Shown here: in pieces, positions 15,155-22,538 of the stretch
How the letters are laid out: each line of letters begins with the position of its first letter
How positions within the stretch are numbered: the first letter of the stretch is position 1
From: Chloroflexota bacterium
Lineage (GTDB): Bacteria; Chloroflexota; Dehalococcoidia; Lucifugimonadales; JACPCL1
Direction: 5' to 3'
Assembly (NCBI GenBank): GCA_016210395.1
Contig: JACQUI010000101.1
Span: forward strand, 1 to 23,519
Length of the DNA stretch: 23,519 nucleotides
Notes under the pieces: model-generated
Told to the model about the DNA's origin: nothing
The model's database searches: none
What the model saw: only the letters and a program-made list of their open reading frames with translations
Made by a program: the position numbers and the translations under genes

Positions 15155-15489
15155 AGACAAGAGTGCGTACAGAGCGCCAGCCTGGCAGAGGTCGTCCCTC
15201 GACTGCCCTGGGGCGCAGCATACTCCCCCCAACAGCGCCGGCAGGAAACGTGGTCTCCTCGCACCTTCCTTGGCATAGTGGGCACTATGGAAGACCAGCG
15301 GTCACCATTGGGCTGCGACGAGAAACGTCGTCAGGAGCCAGACGTTCTACTTCACTCGGTGGGAATCAGGCGGGAAACGGACAGCAATGGGCGGGTCGCG
15401 GCAGAGAGGGCGGCGGCCCGGGCATGCTATACTGGTAAGATGCACATACGCTGGCGGCAGCGCCGGCTTTTTCAATCGAGCCAAAACAT
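15155..15489. other. divergent intergenic region upstream of typA
   Basis: No gene is supported. CATAGTG-GG-CACTATG (15274-15289) is a perfect 16-base dyad and could be an operator. TATACT (15428-15433) preceded by TG at -1 spacing (TGCTATACT) is an extended -10 that probably serves typA, without a visible -35. The rest looks unstructured. Confidence 0.35.
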
Positions 15490-17319
15490 ATGCGCCAAGA
15501 CATTAGAAACATCGCCATTATCGCCCACGTAGACCACGGCAAGACGTCCCTGGTGGACGCCTTGCTCAAGCAAAGCCACGTCTTCCGAGACAACCAGCAG
15601 GTAGGCGAGTTCATCATGGACATGAACGAGCTGGAGCGGGAGCGGGGGATCACCATCCTGTCCAAAAACACGGCCATCATTTATCAGGGTGTCAAGATCA
15701 ACATCATTGACACGCCGGGCCACGCCGATTTCAGCGGCGAGGTGGAGCGAGTCCTGAACATGGCCGACGGTTGCCTGCTGGTGGTTGACGCCGTGGATGG
15801 CCCCATGCCTCAGACGCGGTTCGTCCTAACCCAGGCTGTCCAAAAGCGCCTCAAGCCCATCGTCGTGATCAACAAGATTGACCGTCCCTTCGCCCGGCCT
15901 GCTCAGGTGGCAGACATGGTCCAGGACCTGTTTCTGGAGCTGGTAACGGACCCGGAGCAGTTGGATTTCCCCATCCTCTACGGCTCCGCCAAGGAAGGTT
16001 TTGCCGTTGCCGACCTGAAGGACGAACACAAGAGCATGGCGCCCTTGCTGGATGCCATCCTCAAATACATTCCCCCGCCCACAGGCGTCGTCGAAGGTGG
16101 GTTCCAGCTTCTTGTGGCAGCCCTCGACTACGATAGCCATCTGGGGCAAATCGCCGTGGGGCGCATTGCCAGGGGGAAAGTGGCCGTCGGAGATCAGGTG
16201 GCGCGCATCGAGCGCAACGGCGACATCTCCTACCACAAGATCACGCGCCTCTACGTCTTCGAGGGGCTTGCCCGCAAGGAGACGCCTCATGCCGAGGCTG
16301 GCGAAATCGTGGCGCTTGCCGGCCTGGAGAAGGCGGCTATCAGCGACACCATCGCGTCAGCAGACCTTCCGGAAGCCTTGCCCGCCATAGACATTGGCGA
16401 GCCTACGGTGCAGATGACGCTTGGCGTCAACACATCGCCTTTTGCGGGCAAGGACGGCAAGTACATCACCTCCCGCCAGTTGCGGGACAGGCTGATGCTG
16501 GAGCTCCAGACCAACGTGAGTCTCCGCGTCCAGGACACGGATAGCCCTGAGGTGTTCCTGGTCTCCGGCAGAGGAGAGCTCCACCTGGCGATCCTCATTG
16601 AAACGATCCGCAGGGAAGGCGCCGAGATCGAGGTTTCACGTCCTGAAGCCATTATCAAGATCGTTGACGATCAGAAGATGGAGCCGTACGAACAGCTCAT
16701 CGTTGACGTGCCGGAGGATGCCATCGGCGTCCTGACGGAGAACCTTGCCTCGCGCCTCGCGCAGATGACGGACATGCACAGCGAGGGCAACGGCCGAGTG
16801 CGGCTGGAATACAAGATACCGACGCGGGGTCTGATAGGGTTTCGCAGCTTCTTCTTGAAGGCCACCCACGGGGACGGCGTCATGAACAGCATCTTCACCG
16901 GCTACGAGCCCCTGCGAGGGGAGCTTAAGAAGACGCGCACGGGTGTACTGGTGGCTGCCGAGACCGGCATAGCGGTGACCTACGGTCTGAACAACGCTCA
17001 GGAGCGCGCCATTACCTTTGTGGAGCCCGCAACAGCAGTCTATGAAGGAATGCTCGTGGGCATGCATGCCCGCGAGAATGACATGGTGGTGAACGTTTGC
17101 AAGGAAAAGAAGCTCACCAACATGCGCTCGTCCACATCAGACATCTCCATCAAGCTGACGCCTGCGCTTCAGCTCAGCCTGGAGGACAGCTTGGACTTTG
17201 TCACCGATGATGAGGTGCTAGAGGTGACGCCCAAGAGCCTGCGCATGCGCAAGCGCGTCCTTTCCAACGACGAGCGGTACAGGCTGCACAGGGATAAAGC
17301 GCGCGCGGCGGCAGTGTAG
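15490..17319 (+). CDS. typA: translational GTPase TypA/BipA
   Basis: The product has 609 residues, the full family length. The GTPase domain has G1 AHVDHGKT (12-19), the switch region ERERGITILSKN (49-60), G3 DTPGHADF (74-81) and G4 NKID (128-131). EF-G-like domains II, III and V follow, and the BipA-specific C-terminal domain includes RGLIGFRSFFLKATHGDG and the 'ERAITFVEPATAVYEGM' area. TypA binds ribosomes and supports 50S assembly and growth under stress or cold. ATG 15490 is at the conserved family N-terminus (RNIAIIAHVDHGK), although the ribosome site is weak. A likely extended -10 is at 15425-15433. No obvious intrinsic terminator follows; a 12-base palindrome, GGCGCATGCGCC, is at 17380-17391. 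Confidence 0.97.
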   Translation: MRQDIRNIAIIAHVDHGKTSLVDALLKQSHVFRDNQQVGEFIMDMNELERERGITILSKNTAIIYQGVKINIIDTPGHADFSGEVERVLNMADGCLLVVDAVDGPMPQTRFVLTQAVQKRLKPIVVINKIDRPFARPAQVADMVQDLFLELVTDPEQLDFPILYGSAKEGFAVADLKDEHKSMAPLLDAILKYIPPPTGVVEGGFQLLVAALDYDSHLGQIAVGRIARGKVAVGDQVARIERNGDISYHKITRLYVFEGLARKETPHAEAGEIVALAGLEKAAISDTIASADLPEALPAIDIGEPTVQMTLGVNTSPFAGKDGKYITSRQLRDRLMLELQTNVSLRVQDTDSPEVFLVSGRGELHLAILIETIRREGAEIEVSRPEAIIKIVDDQKMEPYEQLIVDVPEDAIGVLTENLASRLAQMTDMHSEGNGRVRLEYKIPTRGLIGFRSFFLKATHGDGVMNSIFTGYEPLRGELKKTRTGVLVAAETGIAVTYGLNNAQERAITFVEPATAVYEGMLVGMHARENDMVVNVCKEKKLTNMRSSTSDISIKLTPALQLSLEDSLDFVTDDEVLEVTPKSLRMRKRVLSNDERYRLHRDKARAAAV

Positions 17320-17615
17320 GTAGGCCGGGTGGCTGTCTCTGGCCTCGCTGTCCTGGCTTTCCTGCTGGAGGGCTGCGATGGCGCATGCGCCTCTCCTCTT
17401 GGGATGTGGGCGGTCCGCCTGTCTTCCCCCGCCGCTTGCACGGATGCCCTGCTACAAACGACGGAATCACGCTGTTTGCTGCTGGGCTGAGCGCCGACAT
17501 CCAGCTACACCTATTGCCCCGCCGGCAGACTGCCTCCGCCCCTCCCTTGCTCCCCGCTTGAAGGGCCGCAATTGTGGTGCTCGCGCCCCCTGGAAATAAT
17601 TGGTGAGCGCGAACC

Positions 17616-17645
17616 TTGACGTTTCTTGCAACGTTGTGGTGTAAT
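17616..17645 (+). promoter_or_regulatory. sigma70-type promoter of the decaheme lipoprotein
   Basis: TTGACG (17616-17621) and TGTAAT (17640-17645) each match consensus in five of six bases, with an 18-base spacer. Transcription is expected near 17652. Confidence 0.65.
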
Positions 17646-17654
17646 GCCGTTGGG

Positions 17655-17678
17655 CGATTGTGCATTACTGCACAATCG
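17655..17678. promoter_or_regulatory. perfect 24-base dyad at the decaheme start site
   Basis: CGATTGTGCA (17655-17664), four bases TTAC, and the exact complement TGCACAATCG (17669-17678). It begins about three bases after the expected transcription start. As DNA it is a likely operator for a dimeric regulator; its N4 spacing resembles FNR/HcpR-type sites but the half-site differs. As RNA it would be a 5'-terminal hairpin that could stabilise the message. Confidence 0.55.
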
Positions 17679-17733
17679 AATGGACCTCCGTCCGGCAGCG
17701 TGCATCGGGTCGGTCAACAAGGAGGATCGATAT

Positions 17734-19935
17734 ATGGGTACCGCGTCGCGGTCTTTGGCCCCTCGATTTGTCCTGGGCTTCGTTTTCCTCGTTTCTTTTG
17801 CGTTGCTCTTCTTTGTTGCCTGCCAGGGAGAGCCTGGCCTCATGGGCCCCCAAGGTCCGAAGGGTGACCAGGGCGCCCAGGGCATACAGGGCGTCCAGGG
17901 ATCGAAGGGCGACCCGGGCGCGCAGGGCCTGCAAGGGCTACAGGGCGTCGCCGGCCCGCAAGGAGTGCAGGGGCCGAAGGGCGAACCCGGAGAGGCCGCC
18001 TACATTATCGCCGAGGGATACTCGGCGAAGATCGATGGCGTGACCATTGGCGCCGACCGGAAGCCCGTGGTGACCTTCACCGTCCGGGACGGCAAAAACC
18101 AGCCGCTGAAGCTTTCGGACCTGGACAGCAATCCAGGCTTCATCGCCGCCTACATCAAGGAAGACAAGGCGAGCGGCTACACCGAATACGTCAACTATAT
18201 CACCAGCGCGGTGACCGGCTCCCCCTACACATTCAAGGGCAAGACGATGCAACCGGTGCTGGGGCGCATCACACGCCCCGGCGCCGACTCCGGCGGCGCT
18301 TTTGCGCAGCTCGCCCCCGGCAAGTACACCTATACGTTCAAGAACACTCTGCCTGAGAACTACGACGCCACTGCCACTCACTCCATCGGCATGTATACCA
18401 CCAGGGGCGCCAGAGAGTTTGTGGTGAACGATGTCCTTGACTTTGTTCCTGCGGGCGGAGCCGTCAAGACCACCAGGCAAATAGTCAACATCAACAACTG
18501 CAACGCCTGCCATGATAAGCTGGCATTCCACGGCGGCAGCCGCCTGGATACAAAGCTGTGCGTCCTGTGCCACACCTCTCAGAACGTGGATCCCGAGACG
18601 GGCAACAGCGTGGAATTCAGGACAATGGTCCACAGGATTCACTCGGGCGACCGCCTTCAGAGCGTCCTTTCAGGCACGCCCTACTACATCGTGGGCAACA
18701 GGCAGACGGTGTTCGACTTCTCCGGAATCGGCTGGCCTCAGGACACCAGAAACTGCACCACGTGCCACAAGGATGCGCCGAACGCCGACAACTACAAGAA
18801 CAAGCCCAATGTCGCGGCATGCGTGAGCTGCCATGAGGGCATAGACCCCCTCAAGGGCGAGAAGCATGAGGTCTCTGCGCCCACAGAATGCGGCGCCTCA
18901 TGCCACAAGGCGGACACGGGTGTGGAGTTCGACAACTCGGTGGTGGGCGCGCACGTGATACCGGAGGCGTCAAGCCAGTTGGCAGGCCTCAAGGCCACGA
19001 TCGTCAGCGTGACCAACACGGCGCCCGGTCAGAAGCCTGTGGTCACCTTCAAGTTCACCGACAACTCCGGAGCCGTCGTCGACGCCTCAACGCTGACATC
19101 GCTCTCAGCGGTCATGGCGCATCCCACAACCGACTACGCCCATCGCGTCGCAGACACCATCAGGAGTTCGACGGTGGCGTTCAAGGGCACGGCCGTGGGC
19201 GACGGCAGCTTCACCTACACGATGTCGCAGGCGGTCAGCGACACAGGCTCGATGGCCGTGAGCCTCTATGGCTACCGCGATGTCAAGATCAAAGGCAAGC
19301 GTGGCGCGGACCTGACTGTCCGCGAGGGCTTCATGAACCCGGTGGCGTATGCCGCCATCACTGATGCCAAGCCAGAACCGCGCCGCAGCGTCGTGGACGT
19401 GGCCAACTGCAACGTCTGCCACAAGGTGCTGGGCACCAACATCGGCGTCTCCCTCCACGGGCAGTCCCGCCGGAACACGGAGACCTGCATCATGTGCCAC
19501 AACGCCAACTTTAATGACAACCCCACTGCGGCTGTCAGAGGAGCGCCGGAGTCACTCCACTTCAAGTTCATGGTGCACAGCATACACATGGGTGACGACC
19601 GGGCGGTTGCCACCGCATTCGGTAGCAGGAACCAGGTGCAAACGGAAGAAATCGAGTTCCCGGGCATCATCAGCAACTGCCAGAACTGCCACAAGCAGGG
19701 CACCAACTTGTTGCCGTTGCCCAAAAACCTGCTGCCCACCACGATCACCCGGCAGAGCACCGGCGAGGTGGTCAGCGTGGTCCAGCCCATTGCTTCGGCC
19801 TGCACAGCCTGTCATGCAGCGCCCGAGACCAAGGCGCACACGGAGGTCATGACCAGCGCCAAGAACGTGGAGTCGTGCGCCACGTGCCATGCGGAGAACC
19901 GGGAGTTCGCGGTGAGCAAGATGCACGAAAGCTAA
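17734..19935 (+). CDS. collagen-stalked OmcA/MtrC-like decaheme c-type cytochrome lipoprotein
   Basis: The product has 733 residues. A signal peptide ends in LLFFVAC, a lipobox with Cys30. Residues 32-88 are 19 uninterrupted Gly-X-Y triplets (GEPGLMGPQGPKGDQ and so on). A beta domain (about 90-250) precedes five heme sites: CNACH 256, CVLCH 276, CTTCH 341, CVSCH 363 and CGASCH 386, the last a CX3CH. A second beta domain (about 418-550) precedes CNVCH 559, CIMCH 585, CQNCH 649, CTACH 690 and CATCH 715. Paired MVHRIHSGD/MVHSIHMGD blocks hold likely axial His. This beta-pentaheme-beta-pentaheme order is that of MtrC/OmcA, which pass electrons to extracellular metals. ATG 17734 follows AAGGAGG (17719-17725) at eight bases; the longer frame from 17626 starts before the promoter's start site. 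No porin or inner-membrane partner is in the window. Confidence 0.93.
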   Translation: MGTASRSLAPRFVLGFVFLVSFALLFFVACQGEPGLMGPQGPKGDQGAQGIQGVQGSKGDPGAQGLQGLQGVAGPQGVQGPKGEPGEAAYIIAEGYSAKIDGVTIGADRKPVVTFTVRDGKNQPLKLSDLDSNPGFIAAYIKEDKASGYTEYVNYITSAVTGSPYTFKGKTMQPVLGRITRPGADSGGAFAQLAPGKYTYTFKNTLPENYDATATHSIGMYTTRGAREFVVNDVLDFVPAGGAVKTTRQIVNINNCNACHDKLAFHGGSRLDTKLCVLCHTSQNVDPETGNSVEFRTMVHRIHSGDRLQSVLSGTPYYIVGNRQTVFDFSGIGWPQDTRNCTTCHKDAPNADNYKNKPNVAACVSCHEGIDPLKGEKHEVSAPTECGASCHKADTGVEFDNSVVGAHVIPEASSQLAGLKATIVSVTNTAPGQKPVVTFKFTDNSGAVVDASTLTSLSAVMAHPTTDYAHRVADTIRSSTVAFKGTAVGDGSFTYTMSQAVSDTGSMAVSLYGYRDVKIKGKRGADLTVREGFMNPVAYAAITDAKPEPRRSVVDVANCNVCHKVLGTNIGVSLHGQSRRNTETCIMCHNANFNDNPTAAVRGAPESLHFKFMVHSIHMGDDRAVATAFGSRNQVQTEEIEFPGIISNCQNCHKQGTNLLPLPKNLLPTTITRQSTGEVVSVVQPIASACTACHAAPETKAHTEVMTSAKNVESCATCHAENREFAVSKMHES

Positions 19936-19958
19936 GAGGGCCCGCCGACGGAGCAACC

Positions 19959-19995
19959 AAAGAGGCGCATGAGCACGGAAGCCATGCGCCTCTTT
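19959..19995 (+). terminator. terminator after the decaheme gene
   Basis: Arms 19959-19971 and 19983-19995 (AAAGAGGCGCATG and its complement) form a 13-bp stem with an 11-base loop, ending in CTCTTTCATTCC. It lies between the cytochrome and the TPR gene and may be only partly effective, since no new promoter is obvious for the TPR gene. Confidence 0.75.
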
Positions 19996-20030
19996 CATTC
20001 CTGCCAGGTTGGGGAGCGAGGAGGCAACAC

Positions 20031-20633
20031 GTGGCAACCAGGATCCGGTCTGTCCGCAAGCAGGGGAGGGGACGCCGGGGGCGTCGCGTCCTTGCCGTAG
20101 CCGGCGCGGCATTCGCCGGGTTCGCCGTCATCCTGGCCGCGCTGTGGTGGCAGTTTGGCCGCCAGCCTTCGCAAGAAGCGCCTGCCATTTCACCGGAAGA
20201 GGCGCACCGCCTGCTTTCCGACCTTGATCTGGCAGCCCTGGAAGAGAAGGCGCTGCAAAACCAAGACGACCCATCGGCAGTCTTCGCACTTGCGGAGCAG
20301 TACATGACGCGGGCGCAGTGGGCCGACGCCATCACCTGGTTCACGCGGTACCGACAGATGGACCCCGACAACCAGCACGCGCAGATTGACATCGGTATTG
20401 CCAGCATGAACCTGGGTCTGTACGGGCAGGCGGAAGACGTGTTCCTCAACGTGCTGGCCAATGACCCGGACAACGTCCAGGTGCACTTCAGCCTCGGCTT
20501 CCTGTACGCCACGTCTCCTATACCCTCGCCCAGCCGCGCGAAAGCGCAGTTCGAAGAGGTCATCCGTCTGGACCCCGCGTCGCCGTTTGCGGAGAGCGCC
20601 AGGGAGCGATTGCTGCAACTGGGCGAAGGGTAG
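20031..20633 (+). CDS. membrane-anchored TPR protein
   Basis: The product has 200 residues from GTG 20031, preceded by GAGGAGG (20018-20024) at six bases. The longer frame from 19875 reads through the terminator and the end of the cytochrome gene and is not credible. A basic N-terminus (RSVRKQGRGRRGRR) and one hydrophobic helix (about 19-42) predict an N-in anchor with the rest outside. About three TPR units follow (AVFALAEQYMTRAQWADAIT, AQIDIGIASMNLGLYGQAED, VHFSLGFLYAT). The arrangement resembles CcmI/NrfG-type TPR proteins that present apocytochromes for heme attachment. That role is inference from position beside the cytochrome, and other TPR functions are equally possible. The stop TAG lies inside a GTAGGGGCG repeat. 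Confidence 0.82.
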   Translation: MATRIRSVRKQGRGRRGRRVLAVAGAAFAGFAVILAALWWQFGRQPSQEAPAISPEEAHRLLSDLDLAALEEKALQNQDDPSAVFALAEQYMTRAQWADAITWFTRYRQMDPDNQHAQIDIGIASMNLGLYGQAEDVFLNVLANDPDNVQVHFSLGFLYATSPIPSPSRAKAQFEEVIRLDPASPFAESARERLLQLGEG

Positions 20634-20652
20634 GGGCGCGGTCTCCGCGCCC
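20630..20652. repeat. GTAGGGGCG-type palindrome overlapping the TPR stop codon
   Basis: The sequence starts GTAGGGGCGCGG and its arms GGGCGCGG (20634-20641) and CCGCGCCC (20645-20652) pair around TCT. The TAG of the repeat is the stop codon of the TPR gene. It is placed to act as a bidirectional terminator for the TPR gene and the convergent MFS gene, without a strong T-run. Confidence 0.55.
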
Positions 20653-20728
20653 GTCTCCTCGTATGCCAGCAGGAAGACCCTGCCCCCAACAGGGGCGATG
20701 GTGCGCGCCTTTCGAGTGACCTGGGCGG

Positions 20729-22042
20729 CTAGAGAGCGACCTGGGATGCCCCGACGTTGTCCAGCGAGGGTTTCGGGGTCGTCAGGATCACGACAGCGCC
20801 AACAGCCAGCAGCCCCACGCTGATCCACCAGATGGAGTTGTAGCTGCCGGTGCTATCACGGACGTACCCCGCCAGTGGCCCGGCCAGCCCACTGAAAAGA
20901 AGCGTGATGGGGGTGACCAGGCCGCGAATGCTGCCCAGGTGCGCCCTGCCGAAGTACTCTGCCCACAGGTAGTTCTGCAGCAACATCATGCCGCCCACTC
21001 CCGCGCCAAATGTCATCATTGCCAGGAACAGCATGGGCGGCGTGTCGCCCACGATGGTCAGCACCATGGCAAGGGTCATGACTACAAAGGCGGCAAAGCC
21101 CAGATAACGGGCGGCGACCCGCTCTGCGACAAACCCCAGCAGAAAGGTGCTGACGCCGCCGGCCGCCGCATCCAGTGACGTTGCCAGGGCCACCAGCGAT
21201 GGATCGAGACCCCTGTCCATGAAGTTTGGGATGCGGTGCAACCCGATGGACCCCAGGGCGAACATGGACAGGACAAAGGCGAGGGTGAGCCGCCAAAAGG
21301 CGGAGGAACGCCGGGCCTGCGCCAGCGTCCAGGATGTCTCCTCGTGACGGGCGGCTGGCCCTGGGTTGCCTGAGCCGGGCTGTGGCGACGGCGCCGCTTG
21401 GGCTTGGGGCAGGCCGTCGGGCGAGAGACCCATGTCCTCGGGCTGCCGGCGTATGAAGAGCAACGCCAGGGGAATGATGAGGCTTGCCCCAAGTAGTCCC
21501 AGCGCGATCCATGCGCCCCGCCAGCCCCACTGGTTGATGAAGAGCTGGGAGACAGGCACGAAGATGACGCCGCCAACGAAAGGCCCGACGGAGACGAGAG
21601 ACATGGCCCGCCCACGCCGACGCACGAACCATCGTGCGACCGGCACTGTGGTGATCAGATTGCCGGCTGGGCCACCGAGGGCGATGAAGCCCATGACGCC
21701 AAACAGGGCGACCATCTGCCAGGGATGGTCCACAAAGGCCAGCGCCACAAGGGAGCCGCCCGCTACCAGCGCCGCAGCGGCCAGCAGCATCCGTGAGCCG
21801 AAGCGGTCAATCAGCCCCCCAATCCAGGGGCTGGTCAGCGCGCCGCTGGTCATTCTGGCCGTTTGTGACCAGCCGAACATGGCGCGGGTAATGCCCAGGT
21901 CGTCGCCCATGGGCCGGATGAAGACGCCGAAGTTGATGGTCGCAAAGGTCATGCCCAACGCTCCGGCGGCGGACATGACGCCCACGATCACCCAGCCGTA
22001 GTAGAAGCGCGTGCGGGGCAGTTTCTCTGTGCCTGCAGCCAA
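20729..22042 (-). CDS. MFS transporter, oxalate/formate-antiporter-like (second copy)
   Basis: The product has 437 residues from TTG 22042, which has AGGAGG (complement of 22047-22052) four bases upstream. The longer frame up to 22486 would add 148 residues that are translated repeat sequence (for example PFGSAQGRLAQGE) and should be discarded. About twelve membrane helices are visible, with a hydrophilic central loop (about 195-245). TRFYYGWVIVGVMSA and RWFVRRRGRAMSLV between helices 4 and 5 match the same branch as the MFS gene at 9867-11183. Cargo is probably a small organic anion, unproven. Its neighbours give no pathway. Upstream lies a repeat-rich region that separates it from the esterase gene. 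Confidence 0.88.
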   Translation of the reverse strand: MAAGTEKLPRTRFYYGWVIVGVMSAAGALGMTFATINFGVFIRPMGDDLGITRAMFGWSQTARMTSGALTSPWIGGLIDRFGSRMLLAAAALVAGGSLVALAFVDHPWQMVALFGVMGFIALGGPAGNLITTVPVARWFVRRRGRAMSLVSVGPFVGGVIFVPVSQLFINQWGWRGAWIALGLLGASLIIPLALLFIRRQPEDMGLSPDGLPQAQAAPSPQPGSGNPGPAARHEETSWTLAQARRSSAFWRLTLAFVLSMFALGSIGLHRIPNFMDRGLDPSLVALATSLDAAAGGVSTFLLGFVAERVAARYLGFAAFVVMTLAMVLTIVGDTPPMLFLAMMTFGAGVGGMMLLQNYLWAEYFGRAHLGSIRGLVTPITLLFSGLAGPLAGYVRDSTGSYNSIWWISVGLLAVGAVVILTTPKPSLDNVGASQVAL

Positions 22043-22179
22043 GGGTCCTCCTGGAGAGCGATAGTAGATGGGGAAAGCCGGGCAAACGACCTTCCCATTA
22101 TACATACGGTGGAGAGCGGACAGGTCATGGCTGCGCTTTTGTATAGGGTCTTTCGGTGTTCGGATGCAGGGGTAGGGTA

Positions 22180-22262
22180 CCCGTTCGCCCTGAGCTAGCC
22201 TGCCCTGAGCGGAGCCGAAGGGAAGGGCGCTTTCGTGGTTCGACATGCTCACCACGAACGGG
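22180..22262. repeat. REP-like palindromic element
   Basis: Outer arms CCCGTTCG (22180-22187) and CGAACGGG (22255-22262) are complementary. Inside, TTCGTGGT (22232-22239) pairs with ACCACGAA (22251-22258), and CCCTGAGCGGAGCCGAAGGG is the familiar 'CCCTGAGC...CGAAGGG' core. Elements of this kind are widespread in environmental genomes and yield spurious peptides such as CPERSRR, which is seen here on the plus strand. Confidence 0.7.
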
Positions 22263-22282
22263 CCCGTTTGGCAGCGGTGGGG

Positions 22283-22394
22283 CGCGGGCTGCTGCCGCAG
22301 CCCTCTGCGTGAGGGCGAAACGGATAAGGGATGCTTCGCGAGGCGCAAGGTCACTGTAGACGTTGGGTGATTGACCACCTCGCCCAGCATGACA
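22283..22394. repeat. 112-bp dispersed repeat, copy B
   Basis: Same orientation and length as copy A (6075-6186), with the same four conserved blocks and a divergent centre. It also lies upstream of a minus-strand gene. Confidence 0.75.
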
Positions 22395-22538
22395 GCGTTC
22401 ACCCCTTTGTAGGAGCCACCGCTATTCTCCCTGCAACGCCGAAAGGTCCTGTGCCCCTGCAGAGCCTGTAGCGATAAGCGGAACAACTATGGTAACCTTT
22501 GCGCTATTCTCCATGTCCCAAAGGGATAAAGGCGCGCC

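Larger units (their letters stand above)
17320..17733. other. intergenic region upstream of the decaheme gene
   Basis: I see no gene in these 414 bases. The first 290 hold only a GGCGCATGCGCC palindrome (17380-17391) downstream of typA. The last 120 hold the decaheme promoter (17616-17645), a CAACGTTG palindrome inside its spacer (17629-17636), and the 24-base dyad, each listed or described separately. The leader between the expected start site and ATG 17734 is about 80 bases. Confidence 0.5.
22043..22538. other. repeat-filled intergenic region
   Basis: No gene is supported in these 496 bases. They hold a REP-like element (22180-22262), the 112-bp repeat copy B (22283-22394), and an 11-base direct repeat CGCTATTCTCC at 22420-22430 and 22502-22512, the second just upstream of the esterase start. 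Promoters for the two divergent flanking genes must be here but are not clear. Confidence 0.6.

Noticed and set aside
17626..17733. 36-residue N-terminal extension of the decaheme protein from TTG 17626
   Set aside because: It begins upstream of the predicted transcription start and disrupts the signal peptide; ATG 17734 has an ideal ribosome site.
17828..18000. The Gly-X-Y coding segment considered as a DNA tandem repeat or artefact
   Set aside because: The codons vary from triplet to triplet and the frame is kept, so it is a selected protein repeat, not a simple nucleotide repeat.
19875..20030. N-terminal extension of the TPR protein overlapping the cytochrome gene
   Set aside because: It would read through the terminator hairpin and lacks a start signal; GTG 20031 has GAGGAGG.
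22043..22486. 148-residue N-terminal extension of the second MFS protein
   Set aside because: It is translated repeat DNA (PFGSAQGRLAQGE and similar) and a strong ribosome site marks TTG 22042.
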